Below the pieces are notes generated by a model. It worked only from the letters and a program-made list of their open reading frames with translations. It did no database searches and had not been told where the DNA came from. A program made the translations under genes and the position numbers. 6,185 nucleotides of DNA. Origin: Gallionellaceae bacterium. GTDB lineage: Bacteria; Pseudomonadota; Gammaproteobacteria; Burkholderiales; Gallionellaceae. The stretch is taken from assembly GCA_030690855.1 (NCBI GenBank), contig JAUYFR010000299.1, positions 1 to 6,185 of the forward strand, written 5' to 3'. Position 1 is the first letter of the stretch, and each line of letters begins with the position of its first letter. This document shows positions 1 to 6,136 of the stretch, piece after piece.

Positions 1-149
1 GCTGCCCACACTTTCATGCCGACCGTCACGGACCAATCTTTTGCCGCCACCGAGGAGCCGCTGCTACTTTCTTCTGCTAGGGCGCTACCGGCGCTACAAC
101 CCAAAGTGAACAGCGCAGTCATTGCAATAATTTTCGTGAAATTTTTCAT
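1..149 (-). CDS. Secreted/outer-membrane protein, N-terminal part only (runs off left edge)
   Basis: Translating the minus strand from the ATG at 147-149 gives 49 complete codons before the window ends. The first 25 residues are a typical signal peptide: basic start (MKNFTK), hydrophobic core (IIAMTALFTLG), and an ALA|EE signal peptidase I site after residue 25. A cysteine at residue 18 (LGCSAG) is a poor lipobox, so an exported soluble or outer-membrane protein is likelier than a lipoprotein. The mature start is a Ser-rich linker followed by DWSVTVGMKVWA, whose alternating polar and hydrophobic pattern would suit the first beta-strand of an outer-membrane barrel. That fold is inference from a dozen residues. 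The start is supported by AGGGGA seven bases upstream. The family is not recognised, and most of the gene lies outside the window. Confidence 0.75.
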   Translation of the reverse strand, partial: MKNFTKIIAMTALFTLGCSAGSALAEESSSGSSVAAKDWSVTVGMKVWA

Positions 150-156
150 GATAATT

Positions 157-162
157 TCCCCT
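157..162 (-). promoter_or_regulatory. Ribosome binding site of the left-edge secreted protein
   Basis: AGGGGA on the minus strand lies seven bases before the ATG at 149. This purine-rich site is what makes the short partial frame credible as a gene start. Confidence 0.65.
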
Positions 163-279
163 ATTTAATTTTTAAAACCGAGTGTTTATCATACTCTGAT
201 GTCAGTTCAATGATGACCGCACGACGATAATTTTTTGATCTTGCACATCACTTTTTGTGGGCAAAAAATAACTAAATAA

Positions 280-1434
280 TCACAACGTCCTCGACAAATC
301 TCCGCGCAAAAATCCTGCAAGGGGCTGATCCAGTCCTTTGCCTAGCGCAATGACTTTAAACAACTCGCCCATCTCAGCAGGGCTGGTGAGTTTTTGTATT
401 TGTGCAGCGAGCGGGGCATAAGCCTTGACGTCTTCTGGCGAAACATCCGTCAAAAAATCTGTTATGCCATTGTTGAATAAAAAATGCGCCTGCGAGGTGT
501 AGCCTAAAAAATGTCCGCCATGATCAATAGCGGTTTCGGCAATAGCGGTGAAATCGACATGCGCGGTGATGTCCTGCAAGCCGGGCAAGTAAAACGGATC
601 ATCGTGTGCGTGATGACGGTAGTGGCACATCAAGGTGCCGCGAGAACGTTGTGGATGGTAATACTCCCGTGCGCCAAAACCGTAATCAATAAAAATCATT
701 GCGCCTAAATCCATTCGTTCGCATAGACTGGCAACCAGCCCTCTCGCCGCAAACGAAACCTCGCTTAAATAGTCATCCGGCACTTCGATGCTTTGAGCAA
801 ATTCAATTAAGTCGGCATTTTCTGGCAAGCGGTTATGCCAAATAAAGCGCTCGCCTTCTACGCCAACGCCACGTTCAAACACTTGCCCTGTGGCCCAATA
901 CACCAGATGCACTGGCAAAGCATCTAACACTTCATTACCAATCACCGCGCCTGAAAATTTTTCAGGGAGCGCATCCAGCCACTGCACTCGCGAAATCAAA
1001 TGCGGTAATTTTTCGTGTAGCAAAGCCTGCTGACGCTGACGTAAATCTGCACTCACTTCAAGTATTGAATAACGCTCTGGCAAATTATTTTGCCGCTCTA
1101 ATTCAAGCAAAATATCGAGTGCCAATTTGCCGCTACCTGCACCTAATTCCATAATGTGCGGCGCGCTGAGTTGCATAATTTCAATGAGCTGTCGCGCGAG
1201 TGCTCTGCCAAATAAAGAAGACAATTCTGGAGCGGTAATGAAATCCCCTGCCTCGCCAAATTTGCGCGCGCCTGCTGTGTAGTAACCCAGCGCGGGGGCA
1301 TACAACGCGAGCTCCATAAAACGTGAGAATGGAATCCAGCCGCCCTGTCTCGCAATATCTTGTTGAATCGCCTCGCTTAACTGATTGCTGTGAGCGATGG
1401 CTTGCGCTGAGGGTTGCGGTAGTGAGCTGGTCAT
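280..1434 (-). CDS. Class I SAM-dependent methyltransferase, MidA/NDUFAF7 family (COG1565)
   Basis: This 384-residue protein belongs to the MidA/NDUFAF7 family. The mitochondrial member methylates an arginine of complex I subunit NDUFS2; the bacterial substrate is not established. The family signature GDFITAPELSSLFG is at residues 63-76. The SAM-binding motif I (IMELGAGSGKLA) is at 94-105, followed by LEVSADLRQRQ near 125-135. GNEVLDALPV at 166-175 is the family's conserved post-motif, and FIDYGFGAREYYHPQRSRGT at 248-267 is the conserved C-terminal part. Length is normal for the family and the frame is intact. I chose the ATG at 1434; a longer frame opens only with a TTG at 1485 inside the divergent gene. 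No Shine-Dalgarno sequence precedes the chosen ATG, so initiation may be weak or leader-poor. It is divergent from the pteridine reductase. No clear terminator follows the stop at 280-282. Confidence 0.9.
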   Translation of the reverse strand: MTSSLPQPSAQAIAHSNQLSEAIQQDIARQGGWIPFSRFMELALYAPALGYYTAGARKFGEAGDFITAPELSSLFGRALARQLIEIMQLSAPHIMELGAGSGKLALDILLELERQNNLPERYSILEVSADLRQRQQALLHEKLPHLISRVQWLDALPEKFSGAVIGNEVLDALPVHLVYWATGQVFERGVGVEGERFIWHNRLPENADLIEFAQSIEVPDDYLSEVSFAARGLVASLCERMDLGAMIFIDYGFGAREYYHPQRSRGTLMCHYRHHAHDDPFYLPGLQDITAHVDFTAIAETAIDHGGHFLGYTSQAHFLFNNGITDFLTDVSPEDVKAYAPLAAQIQKLTSPAEMGELFKVIALGKGLDQPLAGFLRGDLSRTL

Positions 1435-1441
1435 GGTCAGG

Positions 1442-1447
1442 TATAAT
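1442..1447 (+). promoter_or_regulatory. Candidate -10 box of the pteridine reductase promoter
   Basis: A perfect TATAAT lies in the 45-base gap between the divergent start codons. Transcription from about 1454 would give a leader of about 26 bases before the ATG at 1480. No good -35 box is visible: the best is TAGTGA at 1420-1425 with a 16-base spacer, three of six matches, and it would lie inside the first codons of the methyltransferase gene. The match is seen; promoter activity is inferred. Confidence 0.4.
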
Positions 1448-1469
1448 TCGAGAGGTGCGCGAGTGTAGT

Positions 1470-1473
1470 GGAG
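1470..1473 (+). promoter_or_regulatory. Ribosome binding site that fixes the pteridine reductase start
   Basis: GGAG is six bases before the ATG at 1480 but only three before the tandem ATG at 1477. It also overlaps the possible GTG start at 1468. Spacing therefore favours 1480, with 1477 as a less likely alternative. Confidence 0.55.
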
Positions 1474-1479
1474 AGAATG

Positions 1480-2220
1480 ATGCAAGGTAAAGTGGTGTTG
1501 GTGACAGGCGGGGCAAAACGCGTGGGGGCAGCCATCTGTCGGCGCTTACATGCTGCTGGCGCAAATATCGCTATTCACTATCGCAGCTCACTCTATGAGG
1601 CGCTGGCCTTGTGTGCCGAACTTAACGATGCCCGCCCCAACTCTGCCCACTGTGTGCAAGCTGATTTAGTTGATCTCGTTGCCTTAAAAGCAATGGTGCA
1701 GGACGCGATTCAACATTTCGGTCAGATAGACGCCTTGGTCAACAATGCCTCCAGTTTTTATGCCACGCCACTTGCCGAAATTAATGAAATGCAATGGACT
1801 GATTTACTCGGCACTAATTTAAAAGCCCCGCTATTTATTTCGCAAGCCGCCGCAGATGAATTACGTCGCCGCCGTGGTGCAATTGTAAACATTGTCGATA
1901 TTCACGCTGAACGCCCGATGCACGGGCATCTCTTGTATAGCGCCGCTAAAGCCGGGTTGGTGGCCCTGACTAAAGGCTTGGCGCAAGAACTCTCTCCCGA
2001 AGTGCGCGTGAACGCGGTTGCCCCCGGCGTGATTAGCTGGCCAGAAGGTGAAGATTGGCAAAATGAAGAATTACGCGCGAAAATTGTCGAGCACACGCTA
2101 CTAAAAAGAGAAGGCACGCCGGAAGATATTGCCCGCACCGTACAATTTTTAATTGCCGATGCACCCTACATCACAGGCCAAATTATTGCCGTGGATGGTG
2201 GTCGTAGCGTCAATCTTTAA
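1480..2220 (+). CDS. Pteridine reductase, short-chain dehydrogenase of the PTR1/FolM type
   Basis: A 246-residue SDR that very probably uses NADPH to reduce dihydropterins or dihydrofolate in the cytoplasm. The nucleotide-binding turn is TGGAKRVG (residues 9-16), with Arg where ordinary SDRs have Gly. That TGxxxRxG form marks pteridine reductases. HYRSS at 33-37 matches the NADPH-phosphate-binding segment of trypanosomatid PTR1. NNASSF at 88-93 and Asn113 follow. The catalytic Asp140, Tyr153 and Lys157 have the same 13-residue Asp-to-Tyr and 4-residue Tyr-to-Lys spacing as PTR1 Asp181, Tyr194 and Lys198; ordinary SDRs have Ser at the first site. The C-terminal ITGQIIAVDGGRS is standard. E. 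coli FolM (dihydromonapterin reductase) is the nearest known functional analogue, but whether the substrate is monapterin or folate cannot be told from sequence. A hairpin and ttcA follow on the same strand. Confidence 0.88.
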   Translation: MQGKVVLVTGGAKRVGAAICRRLHAAGANIAIHYRSSLYEALALCAELNDARPNSAHCVQADLVDLVALKAMVQDAIQHFGQIDALVNNASSFYATPLAEINEMQWTDLLGTNLKAPLFISQAAADELRRRRGAIVNIVDIHAERPMHGHLLYSAAKAGLVALTKGLAQELSPEVRVNAVAPGVISWPEGEDWQNEELRAKIVEHTLLKREGTPEDIARTVQFLIADAPYITGQIIAVDGGRSVNL

Positions 2221-2224
2221 TTAG

Positions 2225-2248
2225 TTCACCCCCGTAAGCTGGGGTGAA
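2225..2248 (+). other. Perfect 8-bp hairpin between the pteridine reductase gene and ttcA
   Basis: TTCACCCC (2225-2232) and GGGGTGAA (2241-2248) are exact inverted repeats around an eight-base loop, starting four bases after the reductase stop codon. The stem is stable, but the following bases (ATCCAAACAC) have no T-run, so it is not a canonical intrinsic terminator. It could protect the 3' end, act as a weak or attenuating terminator, or mark the boundary before ttcA. Confidence 0.5.
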
Positions 2249-2283
2249 ATCCAAACACAGCAACCCATTAATTAGCGAACCCA

Positions 2284-3129
2284 ATGAACGACATTATTCA
2301 ACCCATTCACTTCGAATCTCATTCCACCAACTTCAATCGTCTCAAAGGACGGCTGGAGAGCTCGGTCGGAAAAGCGATTGGCGACTTCAACATGATTGAG
2401 GATGGCGACACAGTGATGGTATGCCTCTCCGGCGGCAAAGATTCTTATACTTTGTTGGATATTCTGCTCACCTTACGCAAGCGCGCGCCGATTGATTTCA
2501 AAATTGTGGCGATGAATCTCGATCAAAAGCAACCGGGATTTCCAGAAGATGTTCTACCTACTTATCTGAAAAAAATCGGCGTGGATTTTCATATCGAAGC
2601 ACAGGACACCTATTCCATCGTTAAAGAAAAAATCCCCGAAGGCAAAACCACTTGCTCGCTTTGCTCACGCCTGCGTCGCGGCATCATTTACAAAGTGGCG
2701 GGTGAATTAGGCGCAAATAAAATCGCACTGGGACACCATCGCGATGACATGATCGAAACACTTTTTTTGAATATGTTTTTCGGTGGCAAGCTTAAATCTA
2801 TGCCGCCAAAATTGATCACTGACAAAGGCGATCACATCGTCATTCGTCCCTTGGCCTATTGTGCGGAGAAAGATATTGCTCGCTTTGCGCGTGCGATGGA
2901 ATTCCCCATCATTCCGTGCAACCTATGTGGTTCGCAAGAAAATCTGCAGCGTCAAAACATTAAAGAGATGCTCACTAACTGGGAGCGCCAATATCCAGGC
3001 CGCAGCCAAACTATTTTTACTGCAATGCAGAATGTGAAGCCATCACATTTGCTCGATGGCCATTTGTTTGACTTCAAAAATATGCCGCTTGGATTGGCGC
3101 TAGAAGAAGGCGACGTAGCTTTTGATTAG
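2284..3129 (+). CDS. ttcA: tRNA 2-thiocytidine(32) synthetase TtcA
   Basis: TtcA is an ATP-dependent iron-sulfur enzyme that converts cytidine 32 to 2-thiocytidine in a subset of tRNAs, in the cytoplasm. The 281-residue protein shows the full family pattern. The PP-loop SGGKDS is at residues 49-54, where ATP adenylates the target base. CSLC is at 124-127 (Cys124 and Cys127) and CNLC at 212-215. In characterised TtcA, two cysteines of the first pair and one of the second hold the [4Fe-4S] cluster, so the ligands are expected to be Cys124, Cys127 and Cys212. GHHRDD at 150-155 and the PPKL segment around 174-177 are also typical. Length is slightly below that of the E. coli protein and the frame is intact. 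No Shine-Dalgarno sequence precedes the ATG at 2284. It may share a transcript with the pteridine reductase 63 bases upstream or use its own promoter. Confidence 0.96.
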   Translation: MNDIIQPIHFESHSTNFNRLKGRLESSVGKAIGDFNMIEDGDTVMVCLSGGKDSYTLLDILLTLRKRAPIDFKIVAMNLDQKQPGFPEDVLPTYLKKIGVDFHIEAQDTYSIVKEKIPEGKTTCSLCSRLRRGIIYKVAGELGANKIALGHHRDDMIETLFLNMFFGGKLKSMPPKLITDKGDHIVIRPLAYCAEKDIARFARAMEFPIIPCNLCGSQENLQRQNIKEMLTNWERQYPGRSQTIFTAMQNVKPSHLLDGHLFDFKNMPLGLALEEGDVAFD

Positions 3130-3144
3130 TCAATATAATCAATT

Positions 3145-3153
3145 TGTTATAAA
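3145..3153 (+). promoter_or_regulatory. Candidate extended -10 promoter for the lipoprotein gene
   Basis: TGTTATAAA is an extended -10 element (TGn followed by TATAAA) in the AT-rich 84-base gap after ttcA. It would start transcripts near 3160, giving a leader of about 54 bases. The only -35-like hexamer is TTGATT at 3122-3127, overlapping the ttcA stop with a spacer of 20, which is too long. A TATAAT at 3134-3139 is an alternative. Activity is inferred. Confidence 0.35.
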
Positions 3154-3201
3154 TAAAACACGGCAACGCCAGCGGCGGGTAACTGAACCCAAAAAGATTA
3201 A

Positions 3202-3206
3202 AAGGA
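3202..3206 (+). promoter_or_regulatory. Ribosome binding site of the lipoprotein gene
   Basis: AAGGA lies seven bases before the ATG at 3214. This supports that start, which also puts the signal peptide at the very N-terminus. Confidence 0.65.
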
Positions 3207-3213
3207 TACATTC

Positions 3214-4491
3214 ATGCGTACGCGTTTTTTTCTGATTTTTTCTCTGGCTGCGCTCCTAACAGGATGCACTTCCACTGAAGCGCCTAGCCTTAAAGCATCC
3301 CCTGTCTATGTTGCAAAATATAACGCGCTTTCTGCGCTGGATGTGGTCGCCGCCCTCGAAAGCAATGTGACCAATGCCAAAGAGTCCGACATGGAATTTT
3401 TAGCGCCACAATATTATATTGATGCCGCCAAGATACTGGGTGAGTGCCAAAGTGCGCTGGGCAACAAGCCTAAAAGTGTTCTAGTGAACAGTGCCGCCAA
3501 AGCAGATGCGCTGCTAGAAAAAGGTCGCACGCTGATTCCGATTGTGAAGTATCGCTTTGCTAAAGAGCTGGCCTTCAAAACTCAAATGGAGGCACACAAC
3601 GCCCCCAGGCTGTTAGCCAAAGACTATGAAAAAACCATCAGCGATCTCGCTAAGCTAATTAAAAAAATTGAGCTCGAACAAACAGACAGCATCGACAAAG
3701 AAAAAGAAACGCTGCTCAAAACAATGCAGGAATTAGTTATTAAATCGGTGCAAGAAAATGCCTTGCATGAGAGCGAAGCGATCAACAATGCCAGCAAGAA
3801 AAACAATGCCGACAAACTCTCCCCCTTAACTTACGGCCAAGCGCTAAAGCTCTTTCAAGACGCTAAGAACAAGATCGCCAATGCCTATCTGGATTCAAAT
3901 TTAGTTCAGCAGGTCAGTGCCGATGCTCTCTTCGCTGCACGCCATGCACAACAGGTTAATGCTCGTGTGACTTTGCTTTACGCTCAACTTAATCCAAGCA
4001 CCCATTCAAACGGCATCACCGTCGAGCAAATCATCTTGCAAGAAGAAACTCGCTTGTTTGCAATCGCTCTGTCTTTCGGATTAAACGACTTGCGCGACCA
4101 GTCACTAGAGAAACAAGTTGATGAGATTAAACATGCTGCCGAGGTGGCACGTCTTGGCAACACAGCCACTGGTAAAACGACAGCCGCGCCAAATTGTGAA
4201 GCGTTATTGCTAGATACGACTAATGCAAAAAACGCGTCCCTTGCTGCACTCAGCGCAAAAGATCAACAGTTAGAGGCACTCTCCCAGCAACTCGCCGATA
4301 AAGATTCGCAGCTTAAAATGTTGACGGAAAAAGTTGATGAATCAAAAAATCAAACTGCGGTACTCACCGAAAAATATCAGCAAATTGAAATACTCAAAGC
4401 CAAAGTTATTGAACTAGAGAGTGCTGCCCAAACAGCATCGAAGCCAGCCATGAAGGTCAAAGTGAATCGGGTTAAATCATCCGCCGAATAA
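3214..4491 (+). CDS. Putative envelope lipoprotein with duplicated helical segment and C-terminal coiled coil
   Basis: This 425-residue protein is of unknown function. Residues 1-17 are a lipoprotein signal peptide ending in the lipobox LLTGC, so Cys18 should be lipidated. Residue 19 is Thr, not Asp, which by the usual rule predicts outer-membrane sorting. The mature protein looks almost wholly helical. Residues 63-108 (LAPQYYIDAAKIL onward) and 202-248 (LSPLTYGQALKLF onward) look like two copies of one segment. Each begins L-[AS]-P-x-x-Y and ends with an ADAL-containing helix. A charged helical stretch rich in Lys and Glu (139-200) separates them. Residues about 345-405 form a heptad-like coiled coil (QQLEALSQQLADKDSQL and on). 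A basic tail, MKVKVNRVKSS, ends the chain. As I recall, LAP/TP-x-x-Y/F segments of this sort occur upstream of OmpA-like domains in some envelope proteins, but no OmpA peptidoglycan-binding domain is present here. A structural or tethering role is inference. Confidence 0.8.
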   Translation: MRTRFFLIFSLAALLTGCTSTEAPSLKASPVYVAKYNALSALDVVAALESNVTNAKESDMEFLAPQYYIDAAKILGECQSALGNKPKSVLVNSAAKADALLEKGRTLIPIVKYRFAKELAFKTQMEAHNAPRLLAKDYEKTISDLAKLIKKIELEQTDSIDKEKETLLKTMQELVIKSVQENALHESEAINNASKKNNADKLSPLTYGQALKLFQDAKNKIANAYLDSNLVQQVSADALFAARHAQQVNARVTLLYAQLNPSTHSNGITVEQIILQEETRLFAIALSFGLNDLRDQSLEKQVDEIKHAAEVARLGNTATGKTTAAPNCEALLLDTTNAKNASLAALSAKDQQLEALSQQLADKDSQLKMLTEKVDESKNQTAVLTEKYQQIEILKAKVIELESAAQTASKPAMKVKVNRVKSSAE

Positions 4492-4550
4492 ATGACTGCC
4501 TTAGCCTCTTACCAGTTAATGATTTTAAAAAAACAATAATTGTGTGTGTT

Positions 4551-4619
4551 GTAGGTCGGGACTTATCCCGACGGTGCGTATTGACCGCTGCAAAAGCGTC
4601 GGGATAAATCCCGACCTAC
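4551..4619. repeat. REPIN-like element: two inverted GTAG-headed palindromes
   Basis: Two 23-base arms (4551-4573 and 4597-4619) are inverted copies differing at one position (C/T at 4562). Each arm starts, on its own strand, with GTAG and then a hairpin of GTCGGGA paired to TCCCGAC over a four-base loop (stems 4555-4561/4566-4572 and 4598-4604/4609-4615). A GTAG foot plus a short hairpin is the form of REP sequences mobilised by RAYT (REP-associated tyrosine) transposases, and two in inverted order make a REPIN. The element lies between the converging lipoprotein and SDR genes, 59 and 33 bases from their stops. It could also end transcription or stabilise the two 3' ends, although no T-run follows. 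No RAYT gene is in the window. Confidence 0.75.
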
Positions 4620-4652
4620 GGGTGACCTTTGGAGTTCCGGCTTAAGCCATCT

Positions 4653-5426
4653 TTAAAAATTGCGCGGCTTATAGGTCGCGTTCTTCAAAATCAAATCGTA
4701 TAGCCAATTTGGCAACAGCTTCATCGCACGCCCTACCAACCCCATTTGCCAAGGAATCACCGCGAACGAGCAACCTCGTTCAATCACTTTTGCCATACGT
4801 TGCGCCGCATCTTCAGCTCCCAAAATAAACGGCATGGGATAGGGGTTTACCTCCGTCATTGGCGTCTTGATGTAGCCGGGGCAAATCGTAATCACCTTAA
4901 CACCGCTATCGCACAGCTCGACGCGCAGACTTTCTAAGTAAGAAATCGCCGCCGCCTTAGACGCCGAGTAAGCACCTGAACCGGGCAAGCCACGAAACCC
5001 CGCGACACTGGCAATGCCAACTAATTTTCCTTGCTTCGCGTCGCGCATTGCGCTCAAGAAAGGCTGAAAGATTTTCACCATACCCATTACATTGGTGTCA
5101 AACACCTGCTGAAAGGCGTCGATGTCTTCGGCGTATTCAGTGAGCGTTCCCCGACTCACGCCCGCGTTAGCAATAACAATATCGGGTACACCAACATGCA
5201 ACATAAAATCACTTGCCGCCTGCTGAATAGCTGCGGCATCCCGCACATCCAGTGTGTAACAAAAAACTTTATTGGGAAATTCTGTTGCAAGAGTTTGCAA
5301 CAACTCGGCGCGACGGGCAAAGGCGGCAACGACTGCGCCTCGCTCAAGATAATGGCGCGCGAGGGCTAAACCAATGCCACTCGACGCGCCAGAAATGACC
5401 AGTGACTTAATATGTGTTTTTTGCAT
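4653..5426 (-). CDS. Classical short-chain dehydrogenase/reductase, substrate unknown
   Basis: A 257-residue NAD(P)-dependent oxidoreductase. The cofactor turn GASSGIG is at residues 13-19, and Ala-Arg-Arg at 37-39 after the second strand suggests NADP(H). NAG is at 87-89 and Asn112 follows. Catalytic Ser140, Tyr153 and Lys157 (YSASK at 153-157) are all present, and PGYIKTPM at 183-190 is the usual nucleotide-side loop. The hydrophobic C-terminal region (IPWQMGLVGRAMKLLPNWLYDLILK, 224-248) resembles that of SDRs acting on lipid-like substrates and might touch the membrane; this is inference. The ATG at 5426 is the only sensible start, because an in-frame stop lies two codons upstream, yet it has no Shine-Dalgarno sequence. 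It begins 38 bases after the dsbA stop on the same strand, so it is probably translated from a shared transcript. No link to disulfide chemistry is evident. Confidence 0.9.
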   Translation of the reverse strand: MQKTHIKSLVISGASSGIGLALARHYLERGAVVAAFARRAELLQTLATEFPNKVFCYTLDVRDAAAIQQAASDFMLHVGVPDIVIANAGVSRGTLTEYAEDIDAFQQVFDTNVMGMVKIFQPFLSAMRDAKQGKLVGIASVAGFRGLPGSGAYSASKAAAISYLESLRVELCDSGVKVITICPGYIKTPMTEVNPYPMPFILGAEDAAQRMAKVIERGCSFAVIPWQMGLVGRAMKLLPNWLYDLILKNATYKPRNF

Positions 5427-5464
5427 ATTTTAGTCGAATGGCCATGCAAGGCTGACAACCTTCA

Positions 5465-6088
5465 TTAGCGTTTACTACGTTCCTTACGCGCACGCGCCAA
5501 CACATCGTTCAATACTTGAATCGTTACTTCTGGCGACAAGCCAGTGATTACAAATTTGCCATCGACAACAACGGTTGGCGTACCGCGAATACCGAAGTCA
5601 CGCACCATCTGGTTGCTACGTGACACTTTGCTACCCATTGTGAAGGAGTTATAAGCCGCAGCAAATTTAGCTCGATCAACACCATGCTGTGTCATCCATG
5701 CGCCGATTTTAGCTTCGTCGCTTAAATCAGTATTCGTTACATTCCACGCTTTAAACAAATCATCATGCAATCGGCTCAATTGCCCCATCGCCTCTAACGC
5801 AAAAAAAGTGCGGGCCATTGGCTCCCATGAATCACGGAAAATAGTAGGCACTAATTGCAGGGCCACATCCTTCGGTGCTTTCTTTTCCCACGCCATCAGA
5901 TGCGGATGTAAGTGATAACAATGCGAACAGCCGTAAAAGAAAAATTCCAACACTTCGATTTTTTCGCCCGAGTGTGTTGGCACTGGCGATCCCATCACGG
6001 TGTAATCGCGACCTGGTACTGCCTCAGCAAAGACTTGTGTCGACATCAACAAAGTTGCGATGACCAATATTTTCTTCAAAAATTTCAT
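5465..6088 (-). CDS. dsbA: Periplasmic thiol:disulfide oxidoreductase DsbA
   Basis: DsbA introduces disulfide bonds into exported proteins in the periplasm and is normally reoxidised by the membrane protein DsbB. The 207-residue precursor matches the usual length (E. coli DsbA is 208). Residues 1-21 are a signal peptide (MKFLKKILVIATLLMSTQVFA) with cleavage after VFA. The thioredoxin-fold strand EVLEFFFYGCSHC carries the active site at Cys54-Ser-His-Cys57. E. coli has Pro at the second position. A helical insertion domain follows (about 85-150). The cis-proline loop GTP is at 169-171, followed by TVVVDGKFVI. There are no other cysteines in the mature protein. The frame extends 19 codons upstream to 6145, but the start at 6088 has an excellent ribosome binding site and puts the signal peptide first. 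The SDR gene follows after 38 bases. Confidence 0.95.
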   Translation of the reverse strand: MKFLKKILVIATLLMSTQVFAEAVPGRDYTVMGSPVPTHSGEKIEVLEFFFYGCSHCYHLHPHLMAWEKKAPKDVALQLVPTIFRDSWEPMARTFFALEAMGQLSRLHDDLFKAWNVTNTDLSDEAKIGAWMTQHGVDRAKFAAAYNSFTMGSKVSRSNQMVRDFGIRGTPTVVVDGKFVITGLSPEVTIQVLNDVLARARKERSKR

Positions 6089-6093
6089 GCTTT

Positions 6094-6099
6094 CTCCTT
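6094..6099 (-). promoter_or_regulatory. Ribosome binding site that fixes the dsbA start
   Basis: AAGGAG on the minus strand lies five bases before the ATG at 6088. It is the strongest Shine-Dalgarno sequence in the window. It rules in favour of 6088 over the upstream in-frame ATG at 6145, which would also sit inside the predicted promoter. Confidence 0.8.
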
Positions 6100-6136
6100 C
6101 ATTTTGTTTAAATTTAGAAAGGTTGGGGCAGGGAGC

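Noticed and set aside
235..251. FNR-like half-sites TTGAT and ATCAC upstream of the left-edge gene
   Set aside because: The spacing is seven bases, not the four of an FNR site, and it does not fit a CRP site either.
1435..1485. N-terminal extension of the methyltransferase to a TTG at 1485
   Set aside because: It would overlap the start of the divergent reductase gene, begins with TTG, and adds residues outside the family's conserved part.
1181..1564. Minus-strand open frame of 127 codons
   Set aside because: It overlaps both the methyltransferase and the pteridine reductase in wrong frames, and its composition is Arg/Ser-rich shadow-like.
2217..2275. Direct repeat TTAATTAG at 2217-2224 and 2268-2275
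   Set aside because: Eight AT-rich bases including part of a stop codon; expected by chance and not linked to an insertion.
3167..3177. CGCC-AGC-GGCG mini-hairpin after ttcA as a terminator
   Set aside because: Only four base pairs and no T-run after it; too weak to call a ttcA terminator.
4533..4543. ACAAT-A-ATTGT inverted repeat downstream of the lipoprotein gene
   Set aside because: AT-only core with a one-base loop, so it cannot form a useful hairpin.
4639..4648. GGCTTAAGCC palindrome near the SDR stop
   Set aside because: Only a 10-base palindrome with no loop room for a hairpin; short perfect palindromes arise by chance.
5031..5369. Plus-strand open frame of 112 codons
   Set aside because: It lies wholly inside the well-supported SDR gene on the other strand, with no recognisable motif; a shadow frame.
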